Assembly (NCBI GenBank): GCA_001612575.1
Contig: LJRV01000308.1
Span: forward strand, 1-64,000
DNA: 64,000 nt
Source: Streptobacillus notomytis
Lineage (GTDB): Bacteria > Fusobacteriota > Fusobacteriia > Fusobacteriales > Leptotrichiaceae
Direction of reading: 5' to 3'
How positions within the stretch are numbered: position 1 is the stretch's first letter; each line of letters starts with the position of its first letter. This document shows, one piece after another, positions 25,066-34,280 of the stretch. Position numbers and translations under genes: made by a program. The notes below the pieces were generated by a model. The model worked only from the letters and a program-made list of their open reading frames with translations. It made no database searches and was not told the origin of the DNA.

Positions 25066-27114
25066 TTAGTAATATTTTTCTAATTGTTCATCATCAAGTT
25101 CTAACACTTCATTTACTGATAATCCTGAAACTAATGCTCTAATTTCAGAACCAGTAACAGTTTCTTTTTCCTTTAATAAAGTAGCTATATTTTCTAATGT
25201 ATCTTTATTATCCTTCAACAAATTCAATGTTTCTTCATATTTAAATTTCAATAATTTTCTAACTTCTAAATCAATTTCTCTAGCTGTTTCATTACTTAAA
25301 TCAGAACTTAACGTAAATCCATTATCTGAATGTTCATAATTTATTGGTCCAAGTTCACTCATACCAACACTAGAAACTAATAATTTTGCAAGCTCAGTTG
25401 CTCTTTTAATATCTGAATATGCACCAGTTGCTATATCATCCATCATTAATTCTTCTCCTGCTCTTCCAGCAAATAGTACATTTATTTCAGCAAGTATTTG
25501 TTTTCTAGTTTTACCTAAAGTTTCTTCAGGTAAAGGCATCATATATCCTCCAGCATCTCCACGAGGTATTATTGTAACTTTGTGAACTTTATTTGCTCCA
25601 GGTATTAAAGTTGCAGCTAAAGCATGACCACCTTCATGATATGCTAACATATCCTTATCTCTTTTTGAAATTATTTTACTTCTTTGTCCTAATCCCATTC
25701 CTACTTTATCTACTGCTTCATCTAAATCTTCCATAGTGATCTCATCACTATTTCTTCTTGCAGCAAGAATGGCGGCTTCATTTAATAAGTTTTCTAAATC
25801 TGCTCCTACAAATCCAGGAGTTATTTTAGCTATATCTTCTAATTTTACATCAGATGCTAATTTCTTATTTCTACTATGAACTTTAAGTATTTCAACCCTT
25901 CCTTTAACATCTGGTTTTGAAACTTCAATTCTTCTATCAAATCTTCCACCTCTTAATAATGCAGGGTCTAAAACATCTGATCTATTTGTGGCTGCCATTA
26001 CTATAATTCTTTGATCTGTATCAAATCCGTCCATTTCAACTAATAATTGGTTTAGAGTTTGTTCTCTTTCTTCATTTCCTCCACCACCATTTTTATTTTG
26101 TCCTCTTCTTCTACCTACAGCATCTATTTCATCTATGAATATAATAGCAGGTGCTTCTTTTTTAGCATCTTTAAATAATTCTCTAACACGTGAAGCCCCA
26201 ACACCAACATAAAGTTCTATAAACTCAGAACCTGAAATAGGGAAAAAGGCTGCCTCAGATTCACCAGCAACAGCTTTTGCAAGTAATGTTTTACCTGTAC
26301 CTGGTTCACCTAATAATAAGACACCTTTAGGTACTCTTGCTCCTGCCTTTTCAAATCTTGCTGGATTTTTTAGAAATTCTACTATTTCTTTTAATTCTTC
26401 TTTTTCTTCTGTTAATCCTGCAACATCTGAAAATTTAACATTTGGTCTTTCTCTTATTTTTCCTTTTCCTTTTCCAATATTAAATGGGTTACCTATTCCT
26501 CCTCCAGAAGCACCCATCATTTTCTTATTAATAAAATAGAAAAATAATAATAAGATAAGTAATGGAGCAAAACTAAAAATAATACGTGTTATCATTGAAG
26601 ATAAAGGTGTACCTAATACAACAATATTAACATTTTTTTCTTTTGCAATCTCCATTAAATAATTATCTTGACCTAATCTATCAGTCAATTTATTAGTTTC
26701 AAAAACTTCTACTTTTCCAGCAACTTTTTTTATACCAGTTAATTTTTCTTGATTTTCTCTAATTTCTTTAATTTCACCTTGTTTAACCTTATTTACAAAT
26801 TGTGTATAACTAATTTCACGTTTTTCTTCAAATAAAGCTACCTTATTTCCATAAAAATAGAAAAGTGTAGACATAATTACAAGTATAAATAAAAAGAATA
26901 TAGGTGGTTTAACTCTGAAAGAGATGTTATTATTTTTATTTTTTAAACTTTCTATTCTTTTTTTAATCTCTTCAGCATTTTCATCATCAGAAATATATAC
27001 CTTTTTTTTAGATTTTTCTTCCTTATTTTTTTCATCTTGATTTTGAATATCTTCTTGATTTTCATTTTGTTCATCAAGAACTTCATCATCTTTAATATTT
27101 TTATCTTCCATCAT
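25066..27114 (-). CDS. ftsH: ATP-dependent membrane zinc protease FtsH
   Basis: 682 residues. A charged cytoplasmic N-terminal extension (rich in Glu, Asp, Lys, about 65 residues) precedes two membrane segments ([20 protein letters not shown] and [19 protein letters not shown]). The AAA module has Walker [14 protein letters not shown], Walker [10 protein letters not shown] and the second region of homology; the zinc motif is HEGGH. It degrades misfolded membrane proteins and short-lived regulators. Two ATGs are adjacent at 27109-27114; the second is better spaced from AGGAGAA. It overlaps the end of tilS by about 14 bases. The long acidic N-terminal tail is longer than in most FtsH proteins. 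Confidence 0.97.
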   Translation of the reverse strand: MMEDKNIKDDEVLDEQNENQEDIQNQDEKNKEEKSKKKVYISDDENAEEIKKRIESLKNKNNNISFRVKPPIFFLFILVIMSTLFYFYGNKVALFEEKREISYTQFVNKVKQGEIKEIRENQEKLTGIKKVAGKVEVFETNKLTDRLGQDNYLMEIAKEKNVNIVVLGTPLSSMITRIIFSFAPLLILLLFFYFINKKMMGASGGGIGNPFNIGKGKGKIRERPNVKFSDVAGLTEEKEELKEIVEFLKNPARFEKAGARVPKGVLLLGEPGTGKTLLAKAVAGESEAAFFPISGSEFIELYVGVGASRVRELFKDAKKEAPAIIFIDEIDAVGRRRGQNKNGGGGNEEREQTLNQLLVEMDGFDTDQRIIVMAATNRSDVLDPALLRGGRFDRRIEVSKPDVKGRVEILKVHSRNKKLASDVKLEDIAKITPGFVGADLENLLNEAAILAARRNSDEITMEDLDEAVDKVGMGLGQRSKIISKRDKDMLAYHEGGHALAATLIPGANKVHKVTIIPRGDAGGYMMPLPEETLGKTRKQILAEINVLFAGRAGEELMMDDIATGAYSDIKRATELAKLLVSSVGMSELGPINYEHSDNGFTLSSDLSNETAREIDLEVRKLLKFKYEETLNLLKDNKDTLENIATLLKEKETVTGSEIRALVSGLSVNEVLELDDEQLEKYY

Positions 27115-28294
27115 TTCTCCTAATATATAAGTAATATTTATTTATAGACCCTTTTCTTCTTGTCTTAAAAAAATATCCTGCTAGCATTAGCATATTTTCA
27201 TATAAAACTACTGGCATTTTATCTCTTATTAACTTATCAACTTTATTATCTATAAATAATTTTTTCAACTTTTTATTATCCAATCTATCCCCATTTATTC
27301 TAGTTCTAACAACAAATGTAGAATATTCATCAAAAGTATCTAAACTAAGTATATTATACATTCTATTAGATATTTTTTCAAGTCTAGTTGAGTCAACATA
27401 ACCTACCTTAAACCCATTAAATTCTACTTCATTATTTAAAGTAAGTATAATGTTTTCTGAGCTTTTTTGTAGATCAGTTTTTTTTAATATTTTATTATTG
27501 TCATATGACTTATACCAAATATATTCATTACCCAAATCTATAATTTTAGTTTCATTTTTATCTAAAATATTATATATTTGTTCAATTTTTTTTGTATTTA
27601 ATTTTATATTTTTTTCATTTAAACTATTCAAAATATATTCATATTTTTTATCGTTTATATTTACAACATTTTTGTGAATTTTAACTATATTATCTATATA
27701 CTTAGAATTAATTTCTTCTAGTACTGGAAAAACTAAATTTCTAATTTTATTTCTACTGTAATTATTTTCAAGATTTGTTTTATCAATTATGTATTCATTA
27801 TACACTTGATTAAGTATGTCATCTTTTGAAATGTATAATATAGGTCTAATAATATCATCTCTTTTAACCTTTATACCCTCTAGACCATTTAGTCCTGTGC
27901 CTCTTATTATTCTAAATAGAATAGTCTCAGCATTATCAGTTTTATTATGCCCTGTCGCAATTTTTATATATCCTATCTCTTTTTTCAAATTACTTAAAGC
28001 TTGATATCTTAATTCTCTTGCCTTTTCTTCACTAAATTTTTCCAATTTAATATCTAATATAGTATATTTTAAACTATATTTATTGGCAATTTTTTTTACT
28101 AACTCTATATCTTTATACACATCATCTCTAAAATTATGGTTTACATACCCTAAATGTAATTCTAAATTATATTCTTCTTTTATTTCTAATAATTTTTCTA
28201 AAAGGAATACTGAATCTGGTCCAGCAGAAAAAGCTATCAAAATTTTATCATTTTTTTCAATTAAATTATTAGCTTCAATAAAATTTCTAAACAT
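27101..28294 (-). CDS. tilS: tRNA(Ile)-lysidine synthase
   Basis: 397 residues. The N-terminal PP-loop motif is FSAGPDSVFLLEKL (family SGGxDS; here SAGPDS), followed by HNKTDNAETILFRIIRGTG, typical of TilS. It ligates lysine to C34 of tRNA-Ile(CAU) so that it reads AUA, an essential step in such an AT-rich genome. The C-terminal part (about 300-397) matches the TilS C-terminal domain (RTRINGDRL, KKLFIDNKV, LMLAGYF). In the mltG-spoIID-like-tilS-ftsH cluster; tilS-ftsH adjacency is widely conserved. Confidence 0.95.
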   Translation of the reverse strand: MFRNFIEANNLIEKNDKILIAFSAGPDSVFLLEKLLEIKEEYNLELHLGYVNHNFRDDVYKDIELVKKIANKYSLKYTILDIKLEKFSEEKARELRYQALSNLKKEIGYIKIATGHNKTDNAETILFRIIRGTGLNGLEGIKVKRDDIIRPILYISKDDILNQVYNEYIIDKTNLENNYSRNKIRNLVFPVLEEINSKYIDNIVKIHKNVVNINDKKYEYILNSLNEKNIKLNTKKIEQIYNILDKNETKIIDLGNEYIWYKSYDNNKILKKTDLQKSSENIILTLNNEVEFNGFKVGYVDSTRLEKISNRMYNILSLDTFDEYSTFVVRTRINGDRLDNKKLKKLFIDNKVDKLIRDKMPVVLYENMLMLAGYFFKTRRKGSINKYYLYIRRNDGR

Positions 28295-28295
28295 T

Positions 28296-29432
28296 TTATT
28301 CTCCTTTCTTTACTACTTCAACTCCTTTATAGAAAAAATGTATTATATCAACATAAGACATATTATGATCTATAGCCATAGATCTTGAACTCCATTGTGA
28401 AAATCCTACTCCATGTCCATAACCTGAACCAACAACATTTAAACCATCATTTGTAATATCTAATGCAAATGAAGTGGATTTTATCTTAGAAGGTGAAAAC
28501 TCTTTTCTAAAATTATTACCTGTATAAGAAATTTCTTTACTTTTATCTTTATTATATAATATCAATTTTGAAACTCTATTACTATCAGTATAGTAAATAT
28601 CAAAATCAAAAACTTTAAATCCTATTTTATCCATAATAATGTTATTATCTATCTTATATTCCCAAGTTAATACAGATGAATGAACATCTTTAGAATAATT
28701 ATCCTCAATAGCTTGTAAATAAGGGACATCATTTCCCCAGACTTCTTTACCACTTGCAGTATATCCTCCACTATATGAATGAAAAACAGCATCTATTATT
28801 TTACCATCATGTGCTATTACTTCTCCATTAGTTTCATCAATTGCTTTTCTAACATTTTCAATGTTTTTATCTACTATACCTTTATAAACCTGTGATAAAA
28901 CATTATCATAAACATCAAATTTTTCTCTATTTCTCAAAATATTTTTATATGCATAACTTCTTGCAATTACAGTTTGAGCTTTCAAAGCTTCTAATGGAAA
29001 AGAAGCTGGCATTTCATAAGGTATTACTCCCAATAAGTACTTTTCCATATTTAATGTATTTATTATGATCAATTTAGAATCAACAGCTTTAATATACATA
29101 TCTCCATAAAAAGAATATTTATCAATTTTTACTATACTATTTTTATTTGTAATAGTAATTTCATCATATATTTTGCCATTCATATGTATTTTATTATCAA
29201 TTGCTTCTAAAATAAATTTTAAATTTTTGGGATATTCTTTATTTATTAACATATTACTATCTAATTCAAAATCTAGATTTTGCTTTTCTAAATTTGTTAA
29301 TTTTACTCTAATATCATCTTTTAATTTTTTTTCTTCCCTAACTTTAACACCTGCATTTTCTATCGTCTTATATTCTATAGTAGAACATGAAAATAAAAGG
29401 AAAAATAAAAATACTAATTTTAATTTTTTCAT
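28296..29432 (-). CDS. SpoIID/LytB-domain lipoprotein
   Basis: 378 residues. A lipoprotein signal is visible: KLKLVFLFFLLFSC with lipobox Leu-Phe-Ser-Cys. The SpoIID domain has GVIPYEMPASFPLEALKAQ, ARSYAY, HSYSGGYTASGKEVWGND, and the C-terminal YGHGVGFSQWSS. SpoIID enzymes are lytic transglycosylases acting on denuded glycan strands in sporulating Firmicutes; in non-sporulating bacteria with this domain (LytB, amidase enhancer) they help remodel peptidoglycan. The start overlaps the mltG stop by four bases, pairing two murein-cleaving enzymes. No sporulation genes are seen, so the sporulation name should not be used. Confidence 0.85.
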   Translation of the reverse strand: MKKLKLVFLFFLLFSCSTIEYKTIENAGVKVREEKKLKDDIRVKLTNLEKQNLDFELDSNMLINKEYPKNLKFILEAIDNKIHMNGKIYDEITITNKNSIVKIDKYSFYGDMYIKAVDSKLIIINTLNMEKYLLGVIPYEMPASFPLEALKAQTVIARSYAYKNILRNREKFDVYDNVLSQVYKGIVDKNIENVRKAIDETNGEVIAHDGKIIDAVFHSYSGGYTASGKEVWGNDVPYLQAIEDNYSKDVHSSVLTWEYKIDNNIIMDKIGFKVFDFDIYYTDSNRVSKLILYNKDKSKEISYTGNNFRKEFSPSKIKSTSFALDITNDGLNVVGSGYGHGVGFSQWSSRSMAIDHNMSYVDIIHFFYKGVEVVKKGE

Positions 29433-30367
29433 TTTAATGATCTTCTCTTTCTTAAATGTTCATCATGAGTTTCTGAATAATAAGTGTCCTTTCCATTCAT
29501 AAAGAAGAATAAATGTTCTCCTTCTTTTGCATTAATTGTTTCTATTATTGTTTCTTTTGAAGGACTACATACTGGTGTAGGTGGTAACCCTTTATGCTTG
29601 TATGTGTTATATAGCGATTGACTTTTCATCAATTCTTTTTTATAAGCTTTTCTTCCTAATTCATATTTTAATGTAGCATCAGATTGAAGCAACATATTTA
29701 TTCCTAATCTTTTTTTGAAAACACCTGCAACCTTAGATTTATGTTCGAATTCTCCTGTTTCAAGTTCTACTATAGATGCTAATTTAATATCATCATAAAA
29801 TTTCTTTTTATCTGGATATTTTTTAGGTGGAAATTGTCTCACAAATTCACCTAATATAATTTTAGCTACATCTAATGGTTTTGCTCCTTTAGGAATTAGA
29901 TATGTTTCTGGATAAAGATATCCATCAAAATTATCTTTTTCATGGTAATATGGGAAATCAACAGAATTTAAAGCCTTTATCATCTCTTCTTTTGTGGCTA
30001 ATCCCAATCTTTCAATTCTAGCAAGAACCTTTTTTTGAGTAAACCCTTCTGGTATAGTCAAAGTAATATTATCTGATGATATATATCTATTTGGCATTCC
30101 ATTTAACAACATATATTTAGATATAATCTTATCCTTAAATCTATACTTACCTTCTTTAATATTAGACAAGTCTGGATTAAACTTTAAATAAATTTTATCA
30201 AATATATTGTATTTAAAATTAAATTTCTCATATATTTTTTTTATAGTTTCACCTTTACCTACAAAAATTATTTCTTCTTTAACTTCTTTTTTATTAAATT
30301 TAAAATCTATAATAGCGTAAGCTAAAGATAATAAAAATAGTAATGGTATTATCATTTTCTTTTTCAT
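29429..30367 (-). CDS. mltG: Endolytic murein transglycosylase MltG
   Basis: 312 residues with one N-terminal membrane segment (KKMIIPLLFLLSLAYAIIDF). The YceG/MltG domain contains the LysM-like subdomain (IIFVGKGETIKKIYEKF), the glutamate motif ASIVELETGEFEHKSKVAGVF, and the signatures LQSDATLKYELG and YNTYKHKGLPPTPVCSP. MltG cuts nascent glycan strands in the periplasm and sets their length. It is the first gene of the cluster leading to spoIID-like, tilS and ftsH. A strong hairpin (30383-30417) precedes it. Confidence 0.94.
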   Translation of the reverse strand: MKKKMIIPLLFLLSLAYAIIDFKFNKKEVKEEIIFVGKGETIKKIYEKFNFKYNIFDKIYLKFNPDLSNIKEGKYRFKDKIISKYMLLNGMPNRYISSDNITLTIPEGFTQKKVLARIERLGLATKEEMIKALNSVDFPYYHEKDNFDGYLYPETYLIPKGAKPLDVAKIILGEFVRQFPPKKYPDKKKFYDDIKLASIVELETGEFEHKSKVAGVFKKRLGINMLLQSDATLKYELGRKAYKKELMKSQSLYNTYKHKGLPPTPVCSPSKETIIETINAKEGEHLFFFMNGKDTYYSETHDEHLRKRRSLK

Positions 30368-30382
30368 TTTTCTCCTTTATTA

Positions 30383-30417
30383 AAATATACATATCATTTT
30401 ATTTGATATGTATATTT
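30383..30417. terminator. Bidirectional terminator upstream of mltG
   Basis: A 14-base perfect stem (AAATATACATATCA and its complement) with a 7-base loop lies between the AI-2E permease stop and mltG. On the minus strand it is followed by TTTAAT, so it may end transcripts of the permease gene and insulate mltG. Confidence 0.6.
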
Positions 30418-30425
30418 AATTATAA

Positions 30426-31529
30426 TTATTTAACAAATTCTCCTGCAAGTATCTTGAAAAATCCTTTATTAATTTCTTCTTTGAACAATATTATCATAAT
30501 AGTTAAAATTATCGGACCAAAGAAAAATCCAACTACTCCAAAAGTTTTAAACCCAACAAATAATGAAATTAATGATAAAAGTGGATTTATACTCAAATTC
30601 TTACTTAAAATACGTGGTTCAAGCGTTATACGCATTCCAGCAATAAATATATATAAAAATAAAATTGATAAACCTAATAAATAATTGCCAGTTAAAAAAG
30701 AATAAACTGTCCATGGCAGCAATATTCCTCCTGCACCAAATATAGGTAAGGCATCAAATAATGCTATAAGCATTGACATTAAAAAAACATAGTTTATCGA
30801 ACTAACAAATATATTTATTATACTTAATCCCACTACTAATTCTGTAAAACATAATGATAATAATATTAATTGAGCTCTTAAATACTGACAAGCTACTCCA
30901 ACTACATTAACTCTAATTTGTTCAAATTTTTCTAACCATATTTTAGGAAACTGTTGTTCAAAAAAATTATGAACCGTTTCTATATCTCCTGCCATTAAAA
31001 ATGTCGCCGTAATTGTTATTATAACATATACAAAAAGTACTGGTAATTTTAATGTCAAAGATAAAATGTAGTTAGCAATTACAAATCCTAAATTAGCTAA
31101 TTTAGAAAGTGCCATTCCCATAAAATTCTTAATTGGTATTATTGCAACTGAAGGTAATAATCTTTCAAAAAATCCAAATTTTTCAAATAATTCCGAACTA
31201 ATATTTTTTAAGGTATTAGTATTTTTTATCAACCAATTTGAAAGATTATATATTTCATTATACGATCTAATAAATAATAAAATTAATATCACAGGTATTA
31301 TTAAATAAAATAACATTATTACTATCATATTTGATATTCTGTGACTAAAATTAAACTTATTTACCAAAAAATTAACTGGACCTCTAGTTACCGTAACCAC
31401 TATGAATGCAATCACAAATGGTAATAAATATAAAGACGCTTTAAAGGCTATTAAGGCTATTAATATAACTGTTATCATGTATATTAAAGGTAAAAATCTT
31501 TTCAAACTAAATTCCTGTCTATTCTCCAT
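30426..31529 (-). CDS. AI-2E family (PerM/YtqI-type) transporter
   Basis: 367 residues with about eight hydrophobic segments: two at the N-terminus, one after a loop near 70, a soluble region (about 95-170) and a C-terminal block. Family landmarks include GGILLPWTVYSFLTGNYLLG and EPRILSKNLSINPLLSLISL near the C-terminus. Members have been linked to autoinducer export, pyrimidine or ion transport; the substrate here is unknown. Single gene between the metNIQ terminator and the mltG terminator. Confidence 0.87.
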   Translation of the reverse strand: MENRQEFSLKRFLPLIYMITVILIALIAFKASLYLLPFVIAFIVVTVTRGPVNFLVNKFNFSHRISNMIVIMLFYLIIPVILILLFIRSYNEIYNLSNWLIKNTNTLKNISSELFEKFGFFERLLPSVAIIPIKNFMGMALSKLANLGFVIANYILSLTLKLPVLFVYVIITITATFLMAGDIETVHNFFEQQFPKIWLEKFEQIRVNVVGVACQYLRAQLILLSLCFTELVVGLSIINIFVSSINYVFLMSMLIALFDALPIFGAGGILLPWTVYSFLTGNYLLGLSILFLYIFIAGMRITLEPRILSKNLSINPLLSLISLFVGFKTFGVVGFFFGPIILTIMIILFKEEINKGFFKILAGEFVK

Positions 31530-31578
31530 TTTTCACACTCATTTCTTATTTATATATATTAATTATACTAAACAAAAA

Positions 31579-31608
31579 AGACTAAGTCAATTTGATTTAC
31601 CTTAGTCT
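31579..31608 (-). terminator. Terminator of metNIQ
   Basis: AGACTAAG / CTTAGTCT stem with about 14 bases of loop, followed on the minus strand by TTTTTTGTTT. Lies directly after the metQ stop. Confidence 0.65.
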
Positions 31609-31619
31609 AATATATTAAG

Positions 31620-32414
31620 TTAAAAACCTACTTCTACTTCTCCATTGTATTTTTCCATTATAAATTGTCTTACTTTATCAGTTTGTAAAACTTTAATTAA
31701 TTTTTGTATTTTTTCATCATTTTCTTTACCTTTTAATACTGTAATTATATTTACATAAGGAGAATCCTTACCTTCAACTATTACAGCTTTATCTCCTGTA
31801 ATTCCTGAAGCTAAAGCATTATTTGTATTAATAATAGCTAAAGTAACTTCAGATAATCTAGGTGCAATTTGCTCTGAATTTAAACTTGTAATTACTAATT
31901 TTTTAGAATTCTCTACAATATCAGAAATATTTGCATCTAATTTTTCTCTACTATTTAATTTAATTAAACCTGAAGCATCTAATAATAATAGTGCTCTTCC
32001 TCTATTCGTTGGATCATTAGGAATTAAAATTTCTGATCCTTCATTTATTTCATTTATATTCTTAACTACATTTGAATATGCTTTTAAAGGTTCTAAATGT
32101 ATAGCACCTGCACTAACCATTTCTATATTATTTTCTTTACCAAATGTTTCCATATATGGTATATGTTGGAAATAGTTTGCATCTATACTTCCATCTTTTA
32201 ATGATATGTTGGGTTGAACATAATCATTAAATACAACTATTTCAAGTTCTATACCTTCAGCTTTTAAATCATCTTTAATAAATTCTGCTATTTCTTGATG
32301 CGGTATTGGAGAAACTCCTAAAATTAATTTTTTACTATTTTCATCAGAAGATTTTCCTCCAACACATGATAATACAATAAAAGTTAAAAATACTAATATT
32401 ATTTTTTTAAACAT
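31620..32414 (-). CDS. metQ: Methionine ABC transporter substrate-binding lipoprotein MetQ
   Basis: 264 residues. Lipoprotein signal FKKIILVFLTFIVLSC with lipobox Val-Leu-Ser-Cys. The NlpA/MetQ domain shows LGVSPIPHQEIAEFI, VFNDYVQPN, DANYFQHIPYM and IPNDPTNRGRALLLL. It binds D/L-methionine and delivers it to MetNI. The start is ATG 32412-32414, preceded by GAGGAAGG, rather than the in-frame codon at 32438 inside metI. Third gene of metNIQ and under the Met-rich leader described at 34137-34184. Confidence 0.94.
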   Translation of the reverse strand: MFKKIILVFLTFIVLSCVGGKSSDENSKKLILGVSPIPHQEIAEFIKDDLKAEGIELEIVVFNDYVQPNISLKDGSIDANYFQHIPYMETFGKENNIEMVSAGAIHLEPLKAYSNVVKNINEINEGSEILIPNDPTNRGRALLLLDASGLIKLNSREKLDANISDIVENSKKLVITSLNSEQIAPRLSEVTLAIINTNNALASGITGDKAVIVEGKDSPYVNIITVLKGKENDEKIQKLIKVLQTDKVRQFIMEKYNGEVEVGF

Positions 32415-32415
32415 A

Positions 32416-33060
32416 TTACCTTCCTCTTTTCTTTTCAATAAATTTTACTATTCTAGTTCCTATAAATTGTATTATTTGAACTATAACTATCAATATAAAC
32501 GTTGATAAATACATTAATTTATAATTACCTCTTTGAAAGCCTTCTATAACAGCTAAGTTACCTAATCCTCCACCACCAATTATACCTGCAATAGCAGAAA
32601 AACTTACAAGTGAAATTAAAGTTAAAGTTAATCCATTAATTATTGAAGGTATTGCTTCAGGTATTAACACCTTAAATACTATATCTTTATTAGTAGCTCC
32701 CATTGAAATAGCAGCTTCTATCAATCCATAACTAACTTCATTTAATGAATTTTCTATAATTCTGGCTACAAATGGTGCTGTTCCTATTGATAAAGGAATA
32801 ATAAATGCCGTTGTACCATATGATTTACCAACTATTAATCTTGATAAAGGAATCAAAAGAACTATCAAAATTACAAATGGTATTGATCTAGTTATATTAA
32901 CTATTATTAAATCAAGAATCTTATTTAAAGTTCTATTCTCTGAAATAGATCCCTCTCTTGTAATTGACAATAATATACCTAATGGCAATCCAATGATGTT
33001 TGCTATACTTATTGAAATAAATATCATATATATTGTTTCTAATATGGCTTTAATAATCAT
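32416..33060 (-). CDS. metI: Methionine ABC transporter permease MetI
   Basis: 214 residues with five hydrophobic segments and the ABC permease EAA loop (GLIEAAISMGATNKDIVFKVLIPEA). The segment SRLIVGKSYGTTAFIIPLSIG is typical of MetI. It forms the membrane channel with MetN as the motor. Its ATG overlaps the metN stop by four bases, indicating translational coupling. The order N-I-Q matches other bacteria. Confidence 0.94.
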   Translation of the reverse strand: MIIKAILETIYMIFISISIANIIGLPLGILLSITREGSISENRTLNKILDLIIVNITRSIPFVILIVLLIPLSRLIVGKSYGTTAFIIPLSIGTAPFVARIIENSLNEVSYGLIEAAISMGATNKDIVFKVLIPEAIPSIINGLTLTLISLVSFSAIAGIIGGGGLGNLAVIEGFQRGNYKLMYLSTFILIVIVQIIQFIGTRIVKFIEKKRGR

Positions 33061-34034
33061 TTTAACACCTCTACTCTAATTCCAACATTTTCCAACCAAT
33101 TTATTATTTCTTCTATATTATTTGTTTCTATACTTATGTTTAAATGCCCTATTTTTACTCCACTTGCTAATGTATCAATGGAACCACTAAGTATATTAAT
33201 ATCCAAATTAAATTCTCTAGTAAGTTCTGAAACATAAGGTTTATCAACTTGATCTCCATCAAAAATCAAATTAAGTGTATTAGCTCTTCCTTTTTGAACT
33301 TCTATTTTTAAATCACTTATTAATTCTCTTGAAAAATCAGTCTTAGGGTTAATAAATAATTCCTTTACTGTAGAGACCTCTATTAATTTACCATTTTTCA
33401 TAACAGCTACTCTATCACATATTTTCTTAATAACTTCCATTTGATGTGTTATTAATATAATAGTTATTCCTAATTTACTATTTATATCTTTTAATAATTC
33501 TAATATTGAATTAGATGTTATTGGATCTAAACTTGAAGTAGATTCATCTGATAATAATATATCGGGATTAGTAGATATAGCTCTTGCAATAGCTACCCTT
33601 TGTTTTTGTCCTCCACTTAAATTATTTACATATTCATCTTTAAAATTTTCTAATCCAACCAACACAAGTAATTCATTTACCTTTTTATCAATTTCACTTT
33701 TTGAAAATTTTGATATTTCTAAAGGTAAAGAAACATTTTCAAATACAGTCCTTGATGATAATAAATTAAAATTTTGAAATATCATAGATGTTTTTTTTCT
33801 ATATTCCCTGGTTTCTAAATCATTAAATTTAAAAATATCTTTATTTTCATGATAAATAGTTCCTTTAGTTGGACTATCTAACTTATTTATCATTCTAATT
33901 AAAGTTGATTTTCCAGCACCAGATAAACCAATTATTCCAAATATTTCTCCCTTTGATATCTCTAAACTAACATCATCAACAGCTATTTTTTCATTGAATT
34001 TTTTGGTTAAATTCTTTATTGTTAGGTATGACAT
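33057..34034 (-). CDS. metN: Methionine ABC transporter ATP-binding protein MetN
   Basis: 325 residues. Walker A GLSGAGKST, Q-loop IFQNFNLL, signature NLSGGQKQR and Walker B ILLSDEST followed by H-loop ITHQ. The C-terminal ~80 residues are the NIL (ACT-like) domain that binds methionine and inhibits transport when the cytoplasm is replete, so uptake is feedback-controlled at the protein level too. Start has AGGAGG seven bases upstream. First gene of metNIQ; transcription reaches it only through the attenuator at 34044-34077. Confidence 0.95.
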   Translation of the reverse strand: MSYLTIKNLTKKFNEKIAVDDVSLEISKGEIFGIIGLSGAGKSTLIRMINKLDSPTKGTIYHENKDIFKFNDLETREYRKKTSMIFQNFNLLSSRTVFENVSLPLEISKFSKSEIDKKVNELLVLVGLENFKDEYVNNLSGGQKQRVAIARAISTNPDILLSDESTSSLDPITSNSILELLKDINSKLGITIILITHQMEVIKKICDRVAVMKNGKLIEVSTVKELFINPKTDFSRELISDLKIEVQKGRANTLNLIFDGDQVDKPYVSELTREFNLDINILSGSIDTLASGVKIGHLNISIETNNIEEIINWLENVGIRVEVLK

Positions 34035-34043
34035 TATTCCTCC

Positions 34044-34098
34044 TTAAAATAAAAAGTCAGGCTTTAGTGCCTGACTTAACTAGTTACATTCAAGGCAC
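34044..34098 (-). promoter_or_regulatory. metNIQ attenuator: terminator and mutually exclusive antiterminator
   Basis: Terminator on the minus strand: AAGTCAGGC (34069-34077) pairs with GCCTGACTT (34054-34062), loop six bases, followed by TTTTTATTTT. Antiterminator: GTGCCT (34093-34098) can pair with AGGCAC (34067-34072), which is part of the terminator 5' arm and loop. Between them AATGTAACTA (34081-34090) is complementary over ten bases to the leader-peptide segment at 34162-34171. No S-box, SMK-box or T-box signature was seen in this leader. Confidence 0.7.
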
Positions 34099-34108
34099 AA
34101 ACACAAAC

Positions 34109-34132
34109 AGCTTGTACCCAAAAATACAAGCT
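34109..34132 (-). promoter_or_regulatory. Pause-type hairpin after the met leader peptide
   Basis: AGCTTGTA (34125-34132 on the minus strand) pairs with TACAAGCT (34109-34116) across an eight-base loop, starting five bases after the leader stop codon. In amino-acid attenuators a hairpin here holds the polymerase until the ribosome catches up. Confidence 0.5.
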
Positions 34133-34136
34133 TTTA

Positions 34137-34184
34137 TTACATGTGCATCATATTCATTTTAAATGTAACTACTTTATTTATCAT
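34137..34184 (-). CDS. Met-rich leader peptide of metNIQ
   Basis: A 15-codon frame, MINKVVTFKMNMMHM then TAA, with five Met codons; four of the last six residues are Met. GGAGG lies seven bases before its ATG, so it should be translated. It lies between the predicted promoter (34214-34242) and the metN terminator hairpin. This is the architecture of ribosome-mediated attenuation, as in trp, his and leu operons of Proteobacteria, but with methionine as the sensed amino acid. Bases 34162-34171, encoding codons 5-8, are the exact ten-base complement of 34081-34090 just before the terminator. Confidence 0.7.
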   Translation of the reverse strand: MINKVVTFKMNMMHM

Positions 34185-34213
34185 ATTTTTTCCTCCAAAA
34201 TTATTACAAAGTA

Positions 34214-34242
34214 ATAGTATCATATATTTATATAAATTACAA
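34214..34242 (-). promoter_or_regulatory. Promoter of the metNIQ leader
   Basis: On the minus strand TTGTAA (34237-34242), 17-base spacer, TACTAT (34214-34219). Expected start near 34207, about ten bases before the leader peptide ribosome site. Confidence 0.6.
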
Positions 34243-34280
34243 GTATACAATATATATAATAATATATATTTTAAATATGA

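Noticed and set aside
34020-34242. SAM-I riboswitch or Met T-box before metN
   Set aside because: No S-box core and no AGGGTGGNACCGCG-like T-box sequence; the translated Met-rich frame and competing stems fit attenuation better.
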